Shown: in pieces, positions 20,601 through 32,738 of the stretch
How the letters are laid out: each line of letters begins with the position of its first letter
How positions within the stretch are numbered: the stretch's first letter is position 1
Assembly: GCA_022496185.1 (NCBI GenBank)
Contig: WTXG01000081.1
Span: 1-64,000 of the forward strand
Source of the DNA: Multifurca ochricompacta
Taxonomy: Eukaryota; Basidiomycota; Agaricomycetes; Russulales; Russulaceae
Length of the DNA stretch: 64,000 bases
Direction: 5' to 3'
The notes under the pieces: model-generated
Databases searched by the model: none
What the model was told of the DNA's origin: nothing
The model's input: the letters and a program-made list of their open reading frames with translations, nothing else
Program-made: the position numbers and the translations under genes

Positions 20601-21444
20601 AAGCCAATGGTATGACAGAGCGTAAAAATCAAGAAATAGAACAATATTTACGACTCTTCATTGGCAAGAGACAGGATGACTGGATCGAGCTACTCCCCAC
20701 GGCAGAGTTCGTATTAAAACGAGGAAGTCCTCAGCAACGGATCATACCCCATTTGAATTACTCTATGGGTATACCCCGGACTTCACTATCCCCGCGGGAC
20801 GTGCCACTGGCATCCCCAGTTTAGACCAACGCCTACAACAGTTACGTCTAGCTCGACACGACGCAGAGGCAGCTATGAGGCTTAGCAAGACACGTATGAC
20901 TCGTGATCAAGCTCAATCAGGGCACAATTTCCCAAAGGAGGGAGATTATGTCTGGTTGCAGTCCAAAAACATTAAAATCCACCAGCAGTCCCAGAAGCTC
21001 GGTCCTAAACAGTTAGGACCATTCAAAGTTCTGAAGAAACTTAGCGACCTGGATTACAAGTTGGACTTGCCCCCTGCACTAAAAGTCCACAACATATTTC
21101 ATGTGGACCGCCTCAGTCTATACAAAGGCAACGACGTTAACGGGCTGATGCCCACACCACCAGACCCCATTACCATAGATGGTGAGGAAGAGTACGAAGT
21201 GGACCATATCAGAGATAGCAAAATATTTGGTCGCACACTCAAGTTCCTTATCTGATGGAAGGGTTATGGAGAAGGCGAAGATACGTGGGAACCGGAACGG
21301 AATCTAACCCATGCTCAAGACTCCATTCGAAAGTTCTATCAACAGAACCCAGGAGCTCCTAGAAAGATTGCCGCAATCCACTTCGCCACTGCCCCTTGGC
21401 AGCCCACACAACTCTATACGGCTTACGAGGACGTTACGCCCTAG
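17661..21444 (+). pseudogene. pol: Gypsy-B pol (protease to chromodomain), broken by frameshifts and stops
   Basis: Segments in order: protease (IDSGAT at about 17945); RT (18452-19099, with the YMDD codons disrupted by a one-base loss at about 19027 and TGA at 19097-19099); RNase H (about 19460-19810); integrase zinc domain (about 20140-20260) and core (to about 20840); and chromodomain (21180-21330, with TGA at 21253-21255 inside the LIKWKG-like motif). Other one-base losses lie near 19405, 19783 and 20366, mostly in A runs. The frame ends at TAG 21442-21444. Protein-level similarity to Gypsy-A is clear but distant. It cannot make active Pol as it stands, unless some breaks are assembly errors. 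Confidence 0.9.
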
Positions 21445-21455
21445 GAGGGGGGTAA

Positions 21456-22361
21456 TGTCACGGCTCTATTTTATTTTTCCTTTTATTTTCTCCCTTGGAT
21501 CACATGACTGTGGGAAGATTACCCAGCAGTCTCAACACGTGATCATGGGAATGTAGTCGTGACATGGATCATGTGACCGAGTCACATGTAATAGTCACAT
21601 GCTGCTTAGTCAGCACAAGAGCCACTCAACAATAGCAAGTCGATTCTCTATTGTGTTTACCACAATAAGCATGGCTCCACAGTCTAGATGGTTCTAGACC
21701 AAGTGGAGCCGTTATCAAGATAAGAGGAGCCCAGCCTAGAAGGTTCTAGGTAAGTGGAGCTCTAGATAAGGGCCCAGGTTGGGCCATGGCCAATTTTAGC
21801 ACAGAATCACATGTATCAGTAGATAGACGCGTTCCAGACCTAAGGGCTAGACTACATATCAGTTATCTACTCCACAATGACATCATTATGACATCACATT
21901 GTGGAGCATGATCAGTCAGCAGAGTAAAGCAGCTTACGAATCACAAAGATAAGGCTCAGTCAGCAATACAGCTGACTGATACTTGCTGATTCTTGCTTAC
22001 ACTTACTGCTTACCTTGTTACACTGAGAAATGTATATAAGACCCTCTGTAACAGCCTGTAGCCCCCATCTTGTCCTCTTGGGGCTGCAGGTGAGTAACTG
22101 TCTACACGAGTTTGATACATAGTGCTAATGGCATCCTGCCTCCCTGTGTGACTCGATCCTTTGGATCTTGTCCTCTTGGGGCTGCAGCTTCTTTGGGTTT
22201 CAGAACACCGCTGTCATGGTTGAACAAACCACTGTGGGCAGCAAGGTTCCCCATCATTGCTTGACGCGTGACGTTTGCCTCCGCGGTACGCCCAACGACA
22301 AAGGTCACTTAACCTTTGCCCTTCTTGCTTACTAAGTGTACACGGAGCTTCACCCGTTACA
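21456..22361 (+). repeat. Gypsy-B 3' LTR
   Basis: This 906 bp copy is like the 5' LTR except, by eye, for a small difference near its start (TTGAAGATCAC against TTGGATCAC) and one G/A change near the end. A purine tract (AGGAGGGGGG) precedes it and TSD GTTTT follows. Confidence 0.93.
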
Positions 22362-22379
22362 GTTTTGTGGGCTACTGTA

Positions 22380-22525
22380 CACAATGTGTTCATTTGTGGC
22401 TGCTTAAGATCCCTCAATGACTCTTGTTTTATGTTCAGAAGATTAAGATAATTCATTATTCCATTTTTATTTTATTATTCTGCTTTCAATTTTATACAAG
22501 CACAACTAAAATCCAGAATACAGAG
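22380..22525. other. Short AT-rich spacer between T1 and the next LTR
   Basis: I see no gene or repeat signature. It is host sequence between the TA target of T1 and a degenerate LTR. Confidence 0.4.
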
Positions 22526-22724
22526 TGTAAAACAGGCATGATGTGCAGCATACTGACTGTAAAGGTTTAGTGTGTAAGGCTAGACAAAGAAAGTTACTTC
22601 AGATGTTAGAAGAACTCTATTAACTATACTACTGACCTAGACAAAGAAAGTTCTATGTTAAAGAATGTTAGTCTAATAGTTATGTAGATAGTATAAAAGG
22701 CACTTACACTTCAGATGTTAGAAG

Positions 22725-23223
22725 TGTTGAACACAGAAGATGTTCGGTGATGCTTCAGGCATCAGGTGATTAGATTAGCTGCTTAGGAGATTAGATTAGA
22801 TACTGGAGTTTCAGACTATTTACATTATCATTATTACTTTCTTTCTCACATTCCACAGTAGCTGACTGATACATCATGTAACATGTGATTTCTGTAGTGG
22901 CCAATGGCCTTTCTCCCTCATGTTTACTGTTTGGACTTTGTCTGGCACATGTGGACTTATTCCCAGTGTGCACAGACCATCCCTTGAAGTATATAAGGGT
23001 GTCTGCTTTGTCTCTTTCACTTCAGAGTTTCATCAACCTCTGAAGTGTAAGTCCTACTATACTCTCCACTTTCCTTTGACTAATGTCTCTTGTAGATACT
23101 TGTTGTTCTAGGTCAGTAGTATAGTTAATATAGAGTTTCTTCAACCTCTGAAGTATACTTGTCATTCTAGCTTAACATGCTAACCACCTACAGTCAGTAT
23201 GCTGCACACATGCCTGTTCAACA
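22725..23223 (+). repeat. Copia-B 5' LTR
   Basis: The LTR is 499 bp, TGTTGAACACAG to GCCTGTTCAACA. It has TATATAAGGG followed by the CTTCAGAG/CTCTGAAG hairpin and an intron-like segment 23047-23111 (GTAAGT, CTAAT branch at 23090-23094, TAG acceptor, 65 bp). Confidence 0.92.
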
Positions 23224-24118
23224 GGTTATGGGCCCTGGGCATGCTTTACTGACTTTCTTTTTGATCAGTCCAAAACTTTTCTTCAAGCTCACCAAGCTTC
23301 AAGACACCTCTCCCAATCAGTCTTCTTTGTGAGCTTTGATTTCCTTCTCTTGCCCTTAACTGTCCACAAGGTGGTGCGCTTTATGTGCCCACCTTGATCT
23401 GTCTGGCTAGTCCCTCAGGGGATTCTTGCAAGAGGTGATGAGGGACCCTAAGTGGGTGAAACACCTTAAGTTCCTCATGTGCACTCTAAGTAAATAGTAT
23501 TCATAGTTATAGCTGGGTTTTTGTCCCATCCATAGACTTAGTAGGCCACTTGCCCAGAAGGCTTGGGGCTATAGGTTCAGTCAATGCTTGGCTCGATCTG
23601 TAAGCCAGGTTTAGTGACCTGCTGGTAGAGTTTAGGGTCTAGAACAAGGCATGGGTAGTCACTCCCATGATGCTTGGGCTCGATACAAGTAGGCTTGAAC
23701 TACTATAGTATTTACACAGTAGCTAGAGGGTTTTGTCTCTGGGCAGAAGTACCTGCTGCTTTCATTGGGGGTTCACCCCAACCAGAGGAAACCCAATAGT
23801 CTACTATAGTCATGGCCCCAATCATCTAGGGCTTAATCATGGACTCCACCACCAGCACTAGAGGAAGGGCTCTATACCCTTTGTCTCTAGTGGAACTTGC
23901 GGTTGGCTCCTCCATGACATGACTCCCCATCTATTTACACAATGTCCCCCTGATGTGGGCTTAGGACTTGTTGTAGATGGTGCTAGATAGCCTACTATAC
24001 TACTTAGAAGTCACACATCAGAGGCAGGACTTTTTTAAGTTCTGAAGCATAGCGCCACAGATTGGATGGGCCCTCTTCAATGAGACCTGGACAACTGGTT
24101 CTAACTGCTCCTTGGAAC
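23224..24118 (+). ncRNA. Copia-B primer site and structured leader
   Basis: It opens with GGTTATGGGCCCTG, complementary to the anticodon-loop region of initiator tRNA-Met, the half-tRNA priming known for Drosophila copia. The 880 nt non-coding leader is strongly similar to that of Copia-A. Two stems keep pairing although their bases differ between the families: TTGGGG/CCCCAA (23765-23781) and CACTAGAG/CTCTAGTG (23856-23892). A packaging, dimerisation or translation-control RNA is inferred. Confidence 0.65.
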
Positions 24119-24630
24119 TGTTGACACAGGATGTGTCTGGAGATGCTTCAGGCATCTGAGGATTGCTTTAGCTGTAGATAAGATTAGATTAGGTTCCAGA
24201 GTTTCGGACTTTTTACAATATCTTTATTACATTTCTTTCTCTCCTTACTCAGCTGATTAGTGATGTCCTTAGTAATGCACAGTAAGCATGTGATATCTCT
24301 TTGGCCAATGGCCTTTATCTCTCTTTGTTTATTGTCCAGCACTTGTGGACTTATTCCCAGTGCACACAGACCATTTCCCCTGGCCCCCATGGGTATATAA
24401 GGGTGTCTGTTTCGTCTCTTTCACTTCAGAGTTCTTCTACCTCTGAAGTGTAAGTTCCCTTTTACTATACTTTCCTTTTACCTTTGACTAACTGTCTTCT
24501 GTAGACTACTTGTCTTTTAGGTCAGTAGTATAGTTGTATAGAGTTCTTCTACCTCTGAAGTACTACTTGTCTTTTAGCCTAACAAGCTACTAACTGCAGT
24601 CAGTATAACCAGCAGCATGATTGTTTGACA
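24119..24630 (+). repeat. Copia-A3 5' LTR
   Basis: The LTR is 512 bp, TGTTGACACAGG to TTGTTTGACA. It has a TATATAAGGG box, the hairpin pair and an intron-like segment 24450-24520 (GTAAGT, CTAAC at 24488-24492, TTTTAG, 71 bp). Confidence 0.93.
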
Positions 24631-25342
24631 GGTTATGGGCCCTGCCACTCATACTGACTGTTTATTTCCCTTTGTTCATTAACACCCAACTCACTCTTGT
24701 ACACCAAGCTCACAAAAAGCTTCAAAGTCTTTCCCACCACTTTCTTCCAGTGAGCTTCTTATTTACTGTCTGTGCACCTTAACACCCCACAGGATGACGC
24801 AGTTTACTGCTCATCCTGAACTGTTTGGCTAGCCCTTCAGGGTTCTTGCAAAAGGTGATGAGGGACCCTAAGCGGGTGAAACACCTTGAGCTCCTTGAGT
24901 GCGCACTAGGTATTAGTAATTTTCATAGTTGTAGCTGGGTCTTTGTCCCATAGATAGTCTTAGTAGGCCTATAGCCAGAAGCTTGTGGCTTTAAGTCCAG
25001 TCAATGCTTGGCTCTATCTGTAAGCCAGGTTTAGTGACCCGCATGTGGAGTTTAGGGTCTAGAACAAGGCATGGGTAGTCACTCCCATGATGCTTGGGCT
25101 CAATACAAGTAGGCTGCACTACTATAGTCTATACATAGTAGATATAGTCTTCATCTCTGGGCATAAGTATCTGTTGCCTTTGTAGGGTAACCACACCCTA
25201 CCAGAGACAGACTAGACATCTACTTAGTCATGGCCCCAATCATCTAGGGCTTAATCATGGACTCCACCACCAGCATTAGAGGAAGGGCTATACACCCTTT
25301 GTCTCTAATGGAACTTGCGGTTGGCTCCTCCATGACATGACT
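24631..25342 (+). ncRNA. Copia-A3 half-tRNA primer site and truncated leader
   Basis: GGTTATGGGCCCTG is followed by the conserved non-coding leader, which stops at 25342 where Copia-A1 begins. It contains the stems GTAGGGT/ACCCTAC (25182-25201) and CATTAGAG/CTCTAATG (25274-25310), which covary with Copia-B. Confidence 0.65.
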
Positions 25343-25853
25343 TGTCAAACAATCATGCTGCTGGTTATACTGACTGCAGTTAGTAGCGGTGAGGCTAGAA
25401 AAGACAAGTAACTTCAGAGATAGAAGGAACTCTGTATTACTACACTATTGACCTAGAAAAGACAAGTACTACATAGAGCGTTAGTCTAAAGGAAGTAGAG
25501 AGTAAAGTAAATGGGACTTACACTTCAGAGATAGAAGGAACTCTGAAGTGTAAGAGATGAAACAGACACGCTTATATACCCATGAGGAACAGGGGAAATG
25601 GTCTGTGCGCACTGGGAATAAGTCCACAAGTGCCGGACAATAAACAAAGAGGGATAAAGGCCATTGGCCAAAGAGATATCACATGCTTACTGCGCATTAC
25701 TAAGTCCATCACTAATCAGCTGAGTAAGGTGAGAAAGAAATGTAATAAAGATAACATAAAAAGTCCGATACTCCGAGATCTAATCTAATCTAATCTACAG
25801 CTGAAGCGAACCTTAGATGCCTGAAGCATCTCCAGACACGTCCTGTGTCAACA
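25343..25853 (-). repeat. Copia-A1 3' LTR
   Basis: This is a 511 bp LTR-A in reverse orientation. On the minus strand it follows the purine tract ACCATGGAGGGA. Confidence 0.93.
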
Positions 25854-26118
25854 TCCCTCCATGGTGAAGGCATCGATCATTAAGATGGAATGAGTTAAAT
25901 GAGCACACTGCTGTTCACAATTGAACGAACATATCGCCAGAGATCCAACTTCTCTAACTCTCAAGTGTAGAGAGAGGACCATGGTGTTCAGAGGCATATT
26001 GAGTTAGATTCTCTTATGCAAACTGAAACCACACCTCTTGCGTCACTCTCGAAGTCGAGAACTTTGCTCATGGTGGGAAAGTGAAACTGGTATACAAAGT
26101 CTCCAGATTCCAGCTCTC

Positions 26119-29100
26119 TCATTCCAGCACTAGTCCAAATCCAGTTACCATGTGATCAAAAGATGATCTAGGCAGAGACTTTGTAAGGCCATCTGCTAGC
26201 ATCTCTCCAGTGGGAGTTCGTACCAAGTCTATCTGGTGCGATTCTACATACTCCCTAATGGCATGGTACTTTATCGGTATGTGCTTTGATCGCCTTCCTG
26301 TGACAGGGTTTAATGCAAGATCTACTGCACCCTTGTTGTCACAATGCAGTTGTATGGGTGAAGAAACTTCATACCCCAATTCCTGCATAAATGTCCTATA
26401 CCACGCTGCCTGATTTGAAGCCTCAGCAAGGCTCATATACTCGGCTTCAGTGGTGGACTGTGCTACTGTCTTCTGCTTCCTGGAGCACCAACTAATGGCT
26501 CCATTAGCAAGGAAAAAGATGTAGCCTGAGGTGGAGTGGCGGTCCTCTTGATCTCCCCATGAGGAATCCGCAAAGCCATGAAGGCCAACTTCACCATTCC
26601 CTCCAGAATAGCACAACTTGTAGTCTTTTGTAGCATTTAGATAAGCTAAGACATACTTTGCTAGTCGCATGTGCTGCTGGGAAGGGTTGGAAGCAAATTG
26701 ACTAAGGCGTGCAACAGCAAAACTAATGTCGGGTCTGCTTCCAATCTGCACCCAGAGCAGAGACCCCATTAACTGCTGATACCTCTTTATATCAGAGGTA
26801 GATGCCTGGTCTTCAAACTTGACCAAATGAACATCCACGCCGGAGGGTAGAGGAGTATATACTGGGTTGGAATCCCCCATTCCAAACCTCTCAACTATGG
26901 AGGATACATAGGCTGTCTGGTCGATATCCAGTGTCTTGTTAGGACGGTCCCTGGTGATGTTAACTCCAAGGTAGGACTGGATTTCGCCAAGATCGGTCAT
27001 CTCATATCGGCTAGATAGAGAGTCCTTCAGCCATTGAATCTTCTTAGTGGAGGACCCAAGTATAGTGATGTCATCAACATATAAAATGACAAAAAGTGAA
27101 CCATCCCCCTCTTGGTGATGATACACATATACTCCTGCATCAGAGTACGTCCGAGTAAAGCTCAGTTCATTGAGAACTGCATGGAATTGCAAGTTCCATG
27201 CTCGGGAAGCTTGTTTGAGGCCATACAGAGCTTTCTGTAGCCTACAAACTTTGGACTCTTGTCCAGCAACGATGAAACCAACAGGTTGCTCCATATAAAT
27301 CTCCTCATCCAGATCGCCATGTAGGAATGCCGATTTGACATCCATCTGGTGGATTTCCCAATCCTCAAGCGTGGCCAACGCTAACAACAGTCTAAGAGAC
27401 TCAAATCTGGCGACTGGGGAGAAAGTTTCATCGAAGTCCACCCCCTCTATTTGGGTGAACCCTTTTGCTACAAGCCTAGCACGAAAGCGTCCATCTGCTT
27501 TCAATTTAAAGACCCATTTGGACTTTACAGCCTTTCTACCTTCAGGAAGGTCTTCAAGGCGCCACACTTTAAGTTTTTCTAAGGCATCAATTTCATATTG
27601 ACATGCCTCAAGCCAATCACTGGCGTTATCAGACTCCATTGCTTCTTTAAATGTAAGAGGATCCCTATAAGGCAATCCTGCAGCATTAAGTAGATCCATC
27701 TGACCAAGTCTGGAAGAACCTTGCACGAATTCTGCATTATCCTCGTTGTAGAAGCGAGGATTCAGACGACGATTGCGATTGGGACGTGCAGTATCCAAGT
27801 CTAAATCTTCTTGGATTGCCCTATCTCGTCGTTCAGAACGTGGACTTGTCCTCTGAAAATTAGGTTGAGGAATTCTGTCTGCAATCCTTTGTGATTTTCT
27901 GATTGCCTTGGTTCTTTTGGGAGGGGAGGATGGTTCCATGATTTGTGATGGAGGAGTCTGATATATAGTCTGAGGGTGTGTGGTGTCTACATTGCGTGTG
28001 GGTGTGGTAGGCTGTGGTACTAATTGAGGAGGTACGATGTCCTCCTGTTCCTCTTCTAGGTCTTCCTCATCTTGAGGAGCCTCAGGAACATGTGTAGCTG
28101 TTGCTGGCGGTGGCTGGACTGGGCCACCAGGTAAAGTAAATGAGCCACCTTCAATAGGTTGCTCTACTGGTTTATCTGCTCTGTTGTCCTTATCAGAGCG
28201 GGATGGGAAGGATCTCTCATCAAATGTAACATCTCATGAAAAGATGAGAGACCGGGTACGACTATCCCAAAGTGTATAGCCCTTAGAAGTGGGCTCATAC
28301 CCGACAAAGACAGCTTCCCTGGCTTTGGGATCTAGTTTACGCCGCTTGCCCTCTGGAACATGATAGTAGGCTTTGCATCCAAAGACCTTAAAATATGAGA
28401 CATCTGGTTTGTTCCCAACCAGAAGCTCCAGCGGAGTTTTCCACTTATTAGAACGAATGGGAGTTCTATTATATATATGACATGCTGTCTCAACAGCACA
28501 CTCCCAAAAACCAAGAGATAGGCCAGCATTGTGCAGCATGCTAGTGCCTTTTTCCATAATGGTTCTATTAAATCTCTTGGCCCTTCCGTTCTGTTGTGGG
28601 CTATACGGCATCGTAAGTTTATGCTCTATGCCATAATCTTCAAGCGTTGCCTTCAGCGCCTTGTTCACATACTCGCCACCACGATCTGTATGAAGACACT
28701 TGATTTTATGATTAAATTTGTTCTCAAGTAGTGTCTTCAGTTTATTGAAAACTGGTGTGAACAGATCTTTAGATTTCATTGGAACGATTAAAGTGTATCT
28801 GCTAAAGTCGTCCAAGAAAGTGGCAAAGTATAGATTCCCTTGTATTGAACTGCACTGCAAGGGTCCTACAAGATCACTATGAAGGATCTCAAGGGGGGCT
28901 GATGCACGTTTTGAAGATGGGGGAAATGGAAGACGATGGGACTTGCCCATTTCACAGCCATAACATGGCTTGTCTTCCACTTGGCTATTGTTAATTTTGA
29001 GGCCTTTAACCGCCTCAGGAGCATATCTTTTTAGGGCCTCTTTAGACATGTGGCCCATTCTTTGATGCCAGATTTCAAGTGAGGCAGATGCAGTTGTTTG

Positions 29101-30441
29101 GATACTATTCAGGATGTGTTTGCCTAGTACCCAATACAATTTGCCAAACTTCCATGCTTCCGCTATAATGTTGTTGCCATATTTTATTGTTGCCTTCTTA
29201 TTATCAAAGAACACAGTTGCCCCTTTTTCTACCAGGGCACTGGCGGAGAGTATTTTATGTCCTCCAGGCATGTGGAGCACATTGCTCAATTCCAAGTCGA
29301 AACCTTGATCAGTCCTGATGATCACAGTTCCAACTCCACTTGTTTTGACTATGGAGTTGTCACCTAGTGACACTTCATGGGTGTGATCGACTTCATATGT
29401 ATCGAAGTCTTCAAGGTTAGGACTGAAATGAGCCGTTGCTCCACTATCAAGCATCCAATAATCTGAGTTGATGTCCAGATTATAGGTGTGAACATAAAGG
29501 CGAATGCGAGGTGCTTCATGCACCTCCTCTATTTTGCCACTACCATTAACTACGGTGGCTATAGTATTTACATGTTGGGCCTCAGCCCTCTTCTTGTTCC
29601 CTGCCTTGCCCATTTTGGCATTCTCCAGGTCTTCTTCTTCTTTGCGCAAGCGTTGGACTTGTGTCCAGGCTTTTGGCAATAGAAGCAGACCACCCCTTGT
29701 GAACCAGGGGCAGCAGCAGGAAGTGGTGATAAATTTGTATTTTTTGGTTTTGATTTGACAGGTGCAGCCTTAGATAGGACTGCACTACCACTTCCTGAGG
29801 GACCCGCCAGGCGACTTTCCTCATTCAGGAACCTCTGCACAAGGTCCTGAGGGAGAGGCGCTCTGGATCGCCAGAGGCCAGTATGGAGCCGGCAATGGTG
29901 CTGTAGGAGTCTGGGAGAGCCTTCAACAAAATGAAGCTCATCTGGAGGTCATTGACCTCCATCCCATTCTCCCTAAGGGTACTCCTGGCATCCAGGACCT
30001 TTTGTAATTGGGTCCTGAAACTCTGTCCTTCATCCAGACGGAAGGACACCAGGGCAAGCCACAAGTTATACGTGGCCATGCTCCCCACAGCACCGTAAAG
30101 CCGTTCCAACTTACTATACTTCTCAAAAAGAGAAGGATAGTCGGCATCGGAGGTTACTTGACTGTAAACCTCCTGGGTTACATTGAGATAGAGTAGCCCA
30201 ATTAACATTTCCTCTTCTCCCATCCATTCCCTAAGGATGGGGTCAATTACCTCCTTCTGCATTTTTCTTTCTCCTCTTTGTCCTCTGGGAGGAGGGGCAT
30301 GTCAGGGTAGGCGGTGATAATGTGCCTCCTGAGCCCATTCATCCTCAAAAGGGCATTGAAGTTGGCAGACCAAACCTGCCAGTTGGAGCCATCAAGGCGC
30401 TCCATCTTGGAGGAGGGAGGGAAGACAATAGAGGACGGCAT
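26119..30441 (-). pseudogene. Copia-A1 gag-pol, several frameshifts and one TGA
   Basis: The same protein as in Copia-A2: gag with CFYCQKPGHKSNAC knuckle, protease (WMLDSGATAHFSP), integrase, RT (YVDD) and RNase H. Gag begins at 30441 (MPSSIVFPPS). Frame changes fall near 30255, 29835 and 29640, at least the first being a one-base loss in an A run. TGA at 28236-28234 replaces a CGA present in Copia-A2. The RT/RNase H part (27939-26119, 606 codons) is fully open. Confidence 0.9.
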
Positions 30442-31376
30442 TTTGAGATGTTGTAAAAAAGTTCCTGGTTCCAAGGAGCAGTTAGAACCAGTGCCCAGGT
30501 CTCGCTTAAGAGTGCCACCCCATACTGTGGCGCTATGCTTCAGAACCTAAGAAGGTCCTGCCTCTGTTGTGCGACTTTCTAGGTATAGTAAAGCTGTCTA
30601 GCGCAATCCTGTAACTAGACATAAGCTCTGGTAGACTAGCCAGAGTGTCTAGTGTAACCAAGACTGGGAGTCATGTCATGGAGGAGCCAACCGCAAGTTC
30701 CATTAGAGACAAAGGGTTAGAGCCCTTCCTCTAATGCTGGTGGTGGAGTCCATGATTAAGCCCTAGATGATTGGGGCCATGACTAAGTAGATGACAAGTC
30801 TGTCTCTGGTAGGGCGTGGTTACCCTACAAAGGCAACGGATACTTATGCCCAGAGATGAAGACTATATCTACTATGTATAGACTATAGTAGTGCAGCCTA
30901 CTTGTATCAGCCCAAGCGTCATGGGAGTGACTACCCATGCCTTGTTCTAGACCCTAAACTCCACATGCGGGTCGCTAAACCCGGCTTACAGACAGAGCCA
31001 AGCATTGACTGGACTTAAAGCCACAAGCTTCTGGCTATAGGCCTACTAAGACTATCTATGGGACGAAAACCCAGCTATAACTATGAAATTTACTAATACC
31101 TAGTGCGCACTCAAGGAGCTCAAGATGTTTCACCCGCTTAGGGTCCCTCATCATCTTTTGCAAGAACCCCAAGGGCTAGCCAAACAGTTCAGGATGAGCA
31201 GTAAACTGCGTCATCCTGTGGGGTGTTAAGGTGCACAGACAGTAAATAGGAAAGCTCACAGGAAGAAGCGGTGGGAAAGACTTTAAAGCTTTTGTGAGCT
31301 TGAAGTGCAAAAAGCGAGTTGGGCTGTAATGAACAAAGGGAATTACAGATCAGTATGAGTGGCAGGGCCCATAACC
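30442..31376 (-). ncRNA. Copia-A1 structured leader and half-tRNA primer site
   Basis: This minus-strand leader is nearly identical to that of Copia-A2. The primer site GGTTATGGGCCCTG abuts the 5' LTR at 31376-31363. Confidence 0.65.
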
Positions 31377-31887
31377 TGTCAAACAATCATGCTGCTGGTT
31401 ATACTGACTGCGGTTAGTAGCGGTGAGGCTAGAAAAGACAAGTAACTTCAGAGATAGAAGGAACTCTGTATTACTACACTACTGACCTAGAAAAGACAAG
31501 TACTACATAGAGCGTTAGTCTAAAGGAAGTAGAGAGTAAAGTAAATGGGACTTACACTTCAGAGATAGAAGGAACTCTGAAGTGTAAGAGATGAAACAGA
31601 CACCCTTATATACCCATGAGGAACAGGGGAAATGGTCTGTGCGCACTGGGAATAAGTCCACAAGTGCCGGACAATAAACAAAGAGGGATAAAGGCCATTG
31701 GCCAAAGAGATATCACATGCTTACTGCGCATTACTAAGTCCATCACTAATCAGCTGAGTAAGGTGAGAAAGAAATGTAATAAAGATAACATAAAAAGTCC
31801 GATACTCCGGAATCTAATCTAATCTAATCTACAGCTGAAGCGAACCTTAGATGCCTGAAGCATCTCCAGACACGTCCTGTGTCAACA
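31377..31887 (-). repeat. Copia-A1 5' LTR
   Basis: This 511 bp LTR differs from the 25343-25853 copy at only a few bases by eye, in keeping with one element. Confidence 0.93.
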
Positions 31888-32738
31888 TCCTCTATAGTTG
31901 AGAGGTTTGGAATGGGGGATTCCAACCCAGTATATACTCCTCTACCCTCTGGCATGGATGTTCATTTGGTCAAGTTTGAAGACCAGGCATCTACCTCTGA
32001 TATTAAGAGGTATCAGCAGCTAATGGGGTCTCTGCTTTGGGTGCAGATTGGAAGCAGACCAGACATTAGTTTCGCTGTTGCACGCCTTAGCCAATTCGCT
32101 TCCAACCCTTCCCAGCAGCACATGCAACTAGCAAAGTATGTCTTAGCTTATCTAAATGCTACAAAAGACTACAAGTTGCGCTATTCTGGAGGGATTGGTG
32201 AAGTAGGCCTTCATGGCTTTGCAGACTCCTCATGGGGAGATCAAGAGGACTGCCACTCCACCTCAGGCTATGTTTTCTTCCTTGCAAATGGGGCCATTAG
32301 TTGGTGCTCCAGGAAACAGAAGACAGTAGCACAGTCCACCACTGAAGCCAAGTACATGAGCCTCACTGAGGCTGCAAATCAGGCAGCATGGTATAGGACT
32401 TTTATGCAGGAATTGGGATATGAAATTAGTTCACCCATACAACTGCATTGTGACAATAAGGGTGCAGTAGATCTTGCATTAAACCCTGTCACAGGAAGGT
32501 GATCAAAGCTAGGGCATAGCACGAGTCCGGGTAACTCGCGAGTTTTTTGAGTAGAGCTGTGGGAAAACTCGCGGGTATTGATACTCGCGGATCTGGGTGA
32601 TCCATGGGAAAATACTCATGTGGATCCGGGTATTGATTTTGGCACCCTGGGTACCCACACGGGTACTTGTGGAATACTCGTGGGAATATTATTATATAAA
32701 ATTATTTTTTTACTAGGCTCATCAACCTAGAACAGAAA

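Larger units (their letters stand above)
6520..22361 (+). mobile_element. Gypsy-B, full-length Ty3/gypsy chromovirus (interrupted by Gypsy-A1)
   Basis: Two near-identical LTRs (6520-7427 and 21456-22361) enclose a self-priming site, gag, pol with protease, RT, RNase H, integrase and chromodomain, and a polypurine tract (about 21444-21455). The TSD is GTTTT (6515-6519 and 22362-22366). Removing Gypsy-A1 (7463 bp plus one TSD) restores a continuous gag. The coding region carries several stops and frameshifts while I see only two differences between the LTRs. The element is therefore coding-defective yet not old by LTR divergence. Confidence 0.93.
5433..22377. mobile_element. Tc1/mariner-like fold-back element, remnant copy T1 (interrupted)
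   Basis: The ends are inverted repeats beginning CAGTAGCCCACAAAACC, with TA target duplications (5431-5432 and 22378-22379). About 260 bp of the left arm (5433-5691) are mirrored by 6210-6519 plus 22362-22377. These arms match the arms of the intact copy at 38273-39882, but the hinge and transposase part are missing here; a copia LTR sits where they should be. Gypsy-B is inserted in the right terminal repeat. It is a non-autonomous relic. Confidence 0.8.
25343..31887 (-). mobile_element. Copia-A1, full-length element on the minus strand
   Basis: LTRs at 25343-25853 (3') and 31377-31887 (5') flank a polypurine tract, gag-pol, leader and half-tRNA primer site. The flanks do not match (TGACT on the left, TCCTC on the right). 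They derive from distant parts of Copia-A3 (leader and RT), so this is not a simple insertion. Confidence 0.88.

Noticed and set aside
25080..25200. The conserved copia leader as a possible group I intron (GATATAGTC looks like part of a group I S element)
   Set aside because: The motif is absent from Copia-B and no P/Q/R partner elements or splice borders could be placed.
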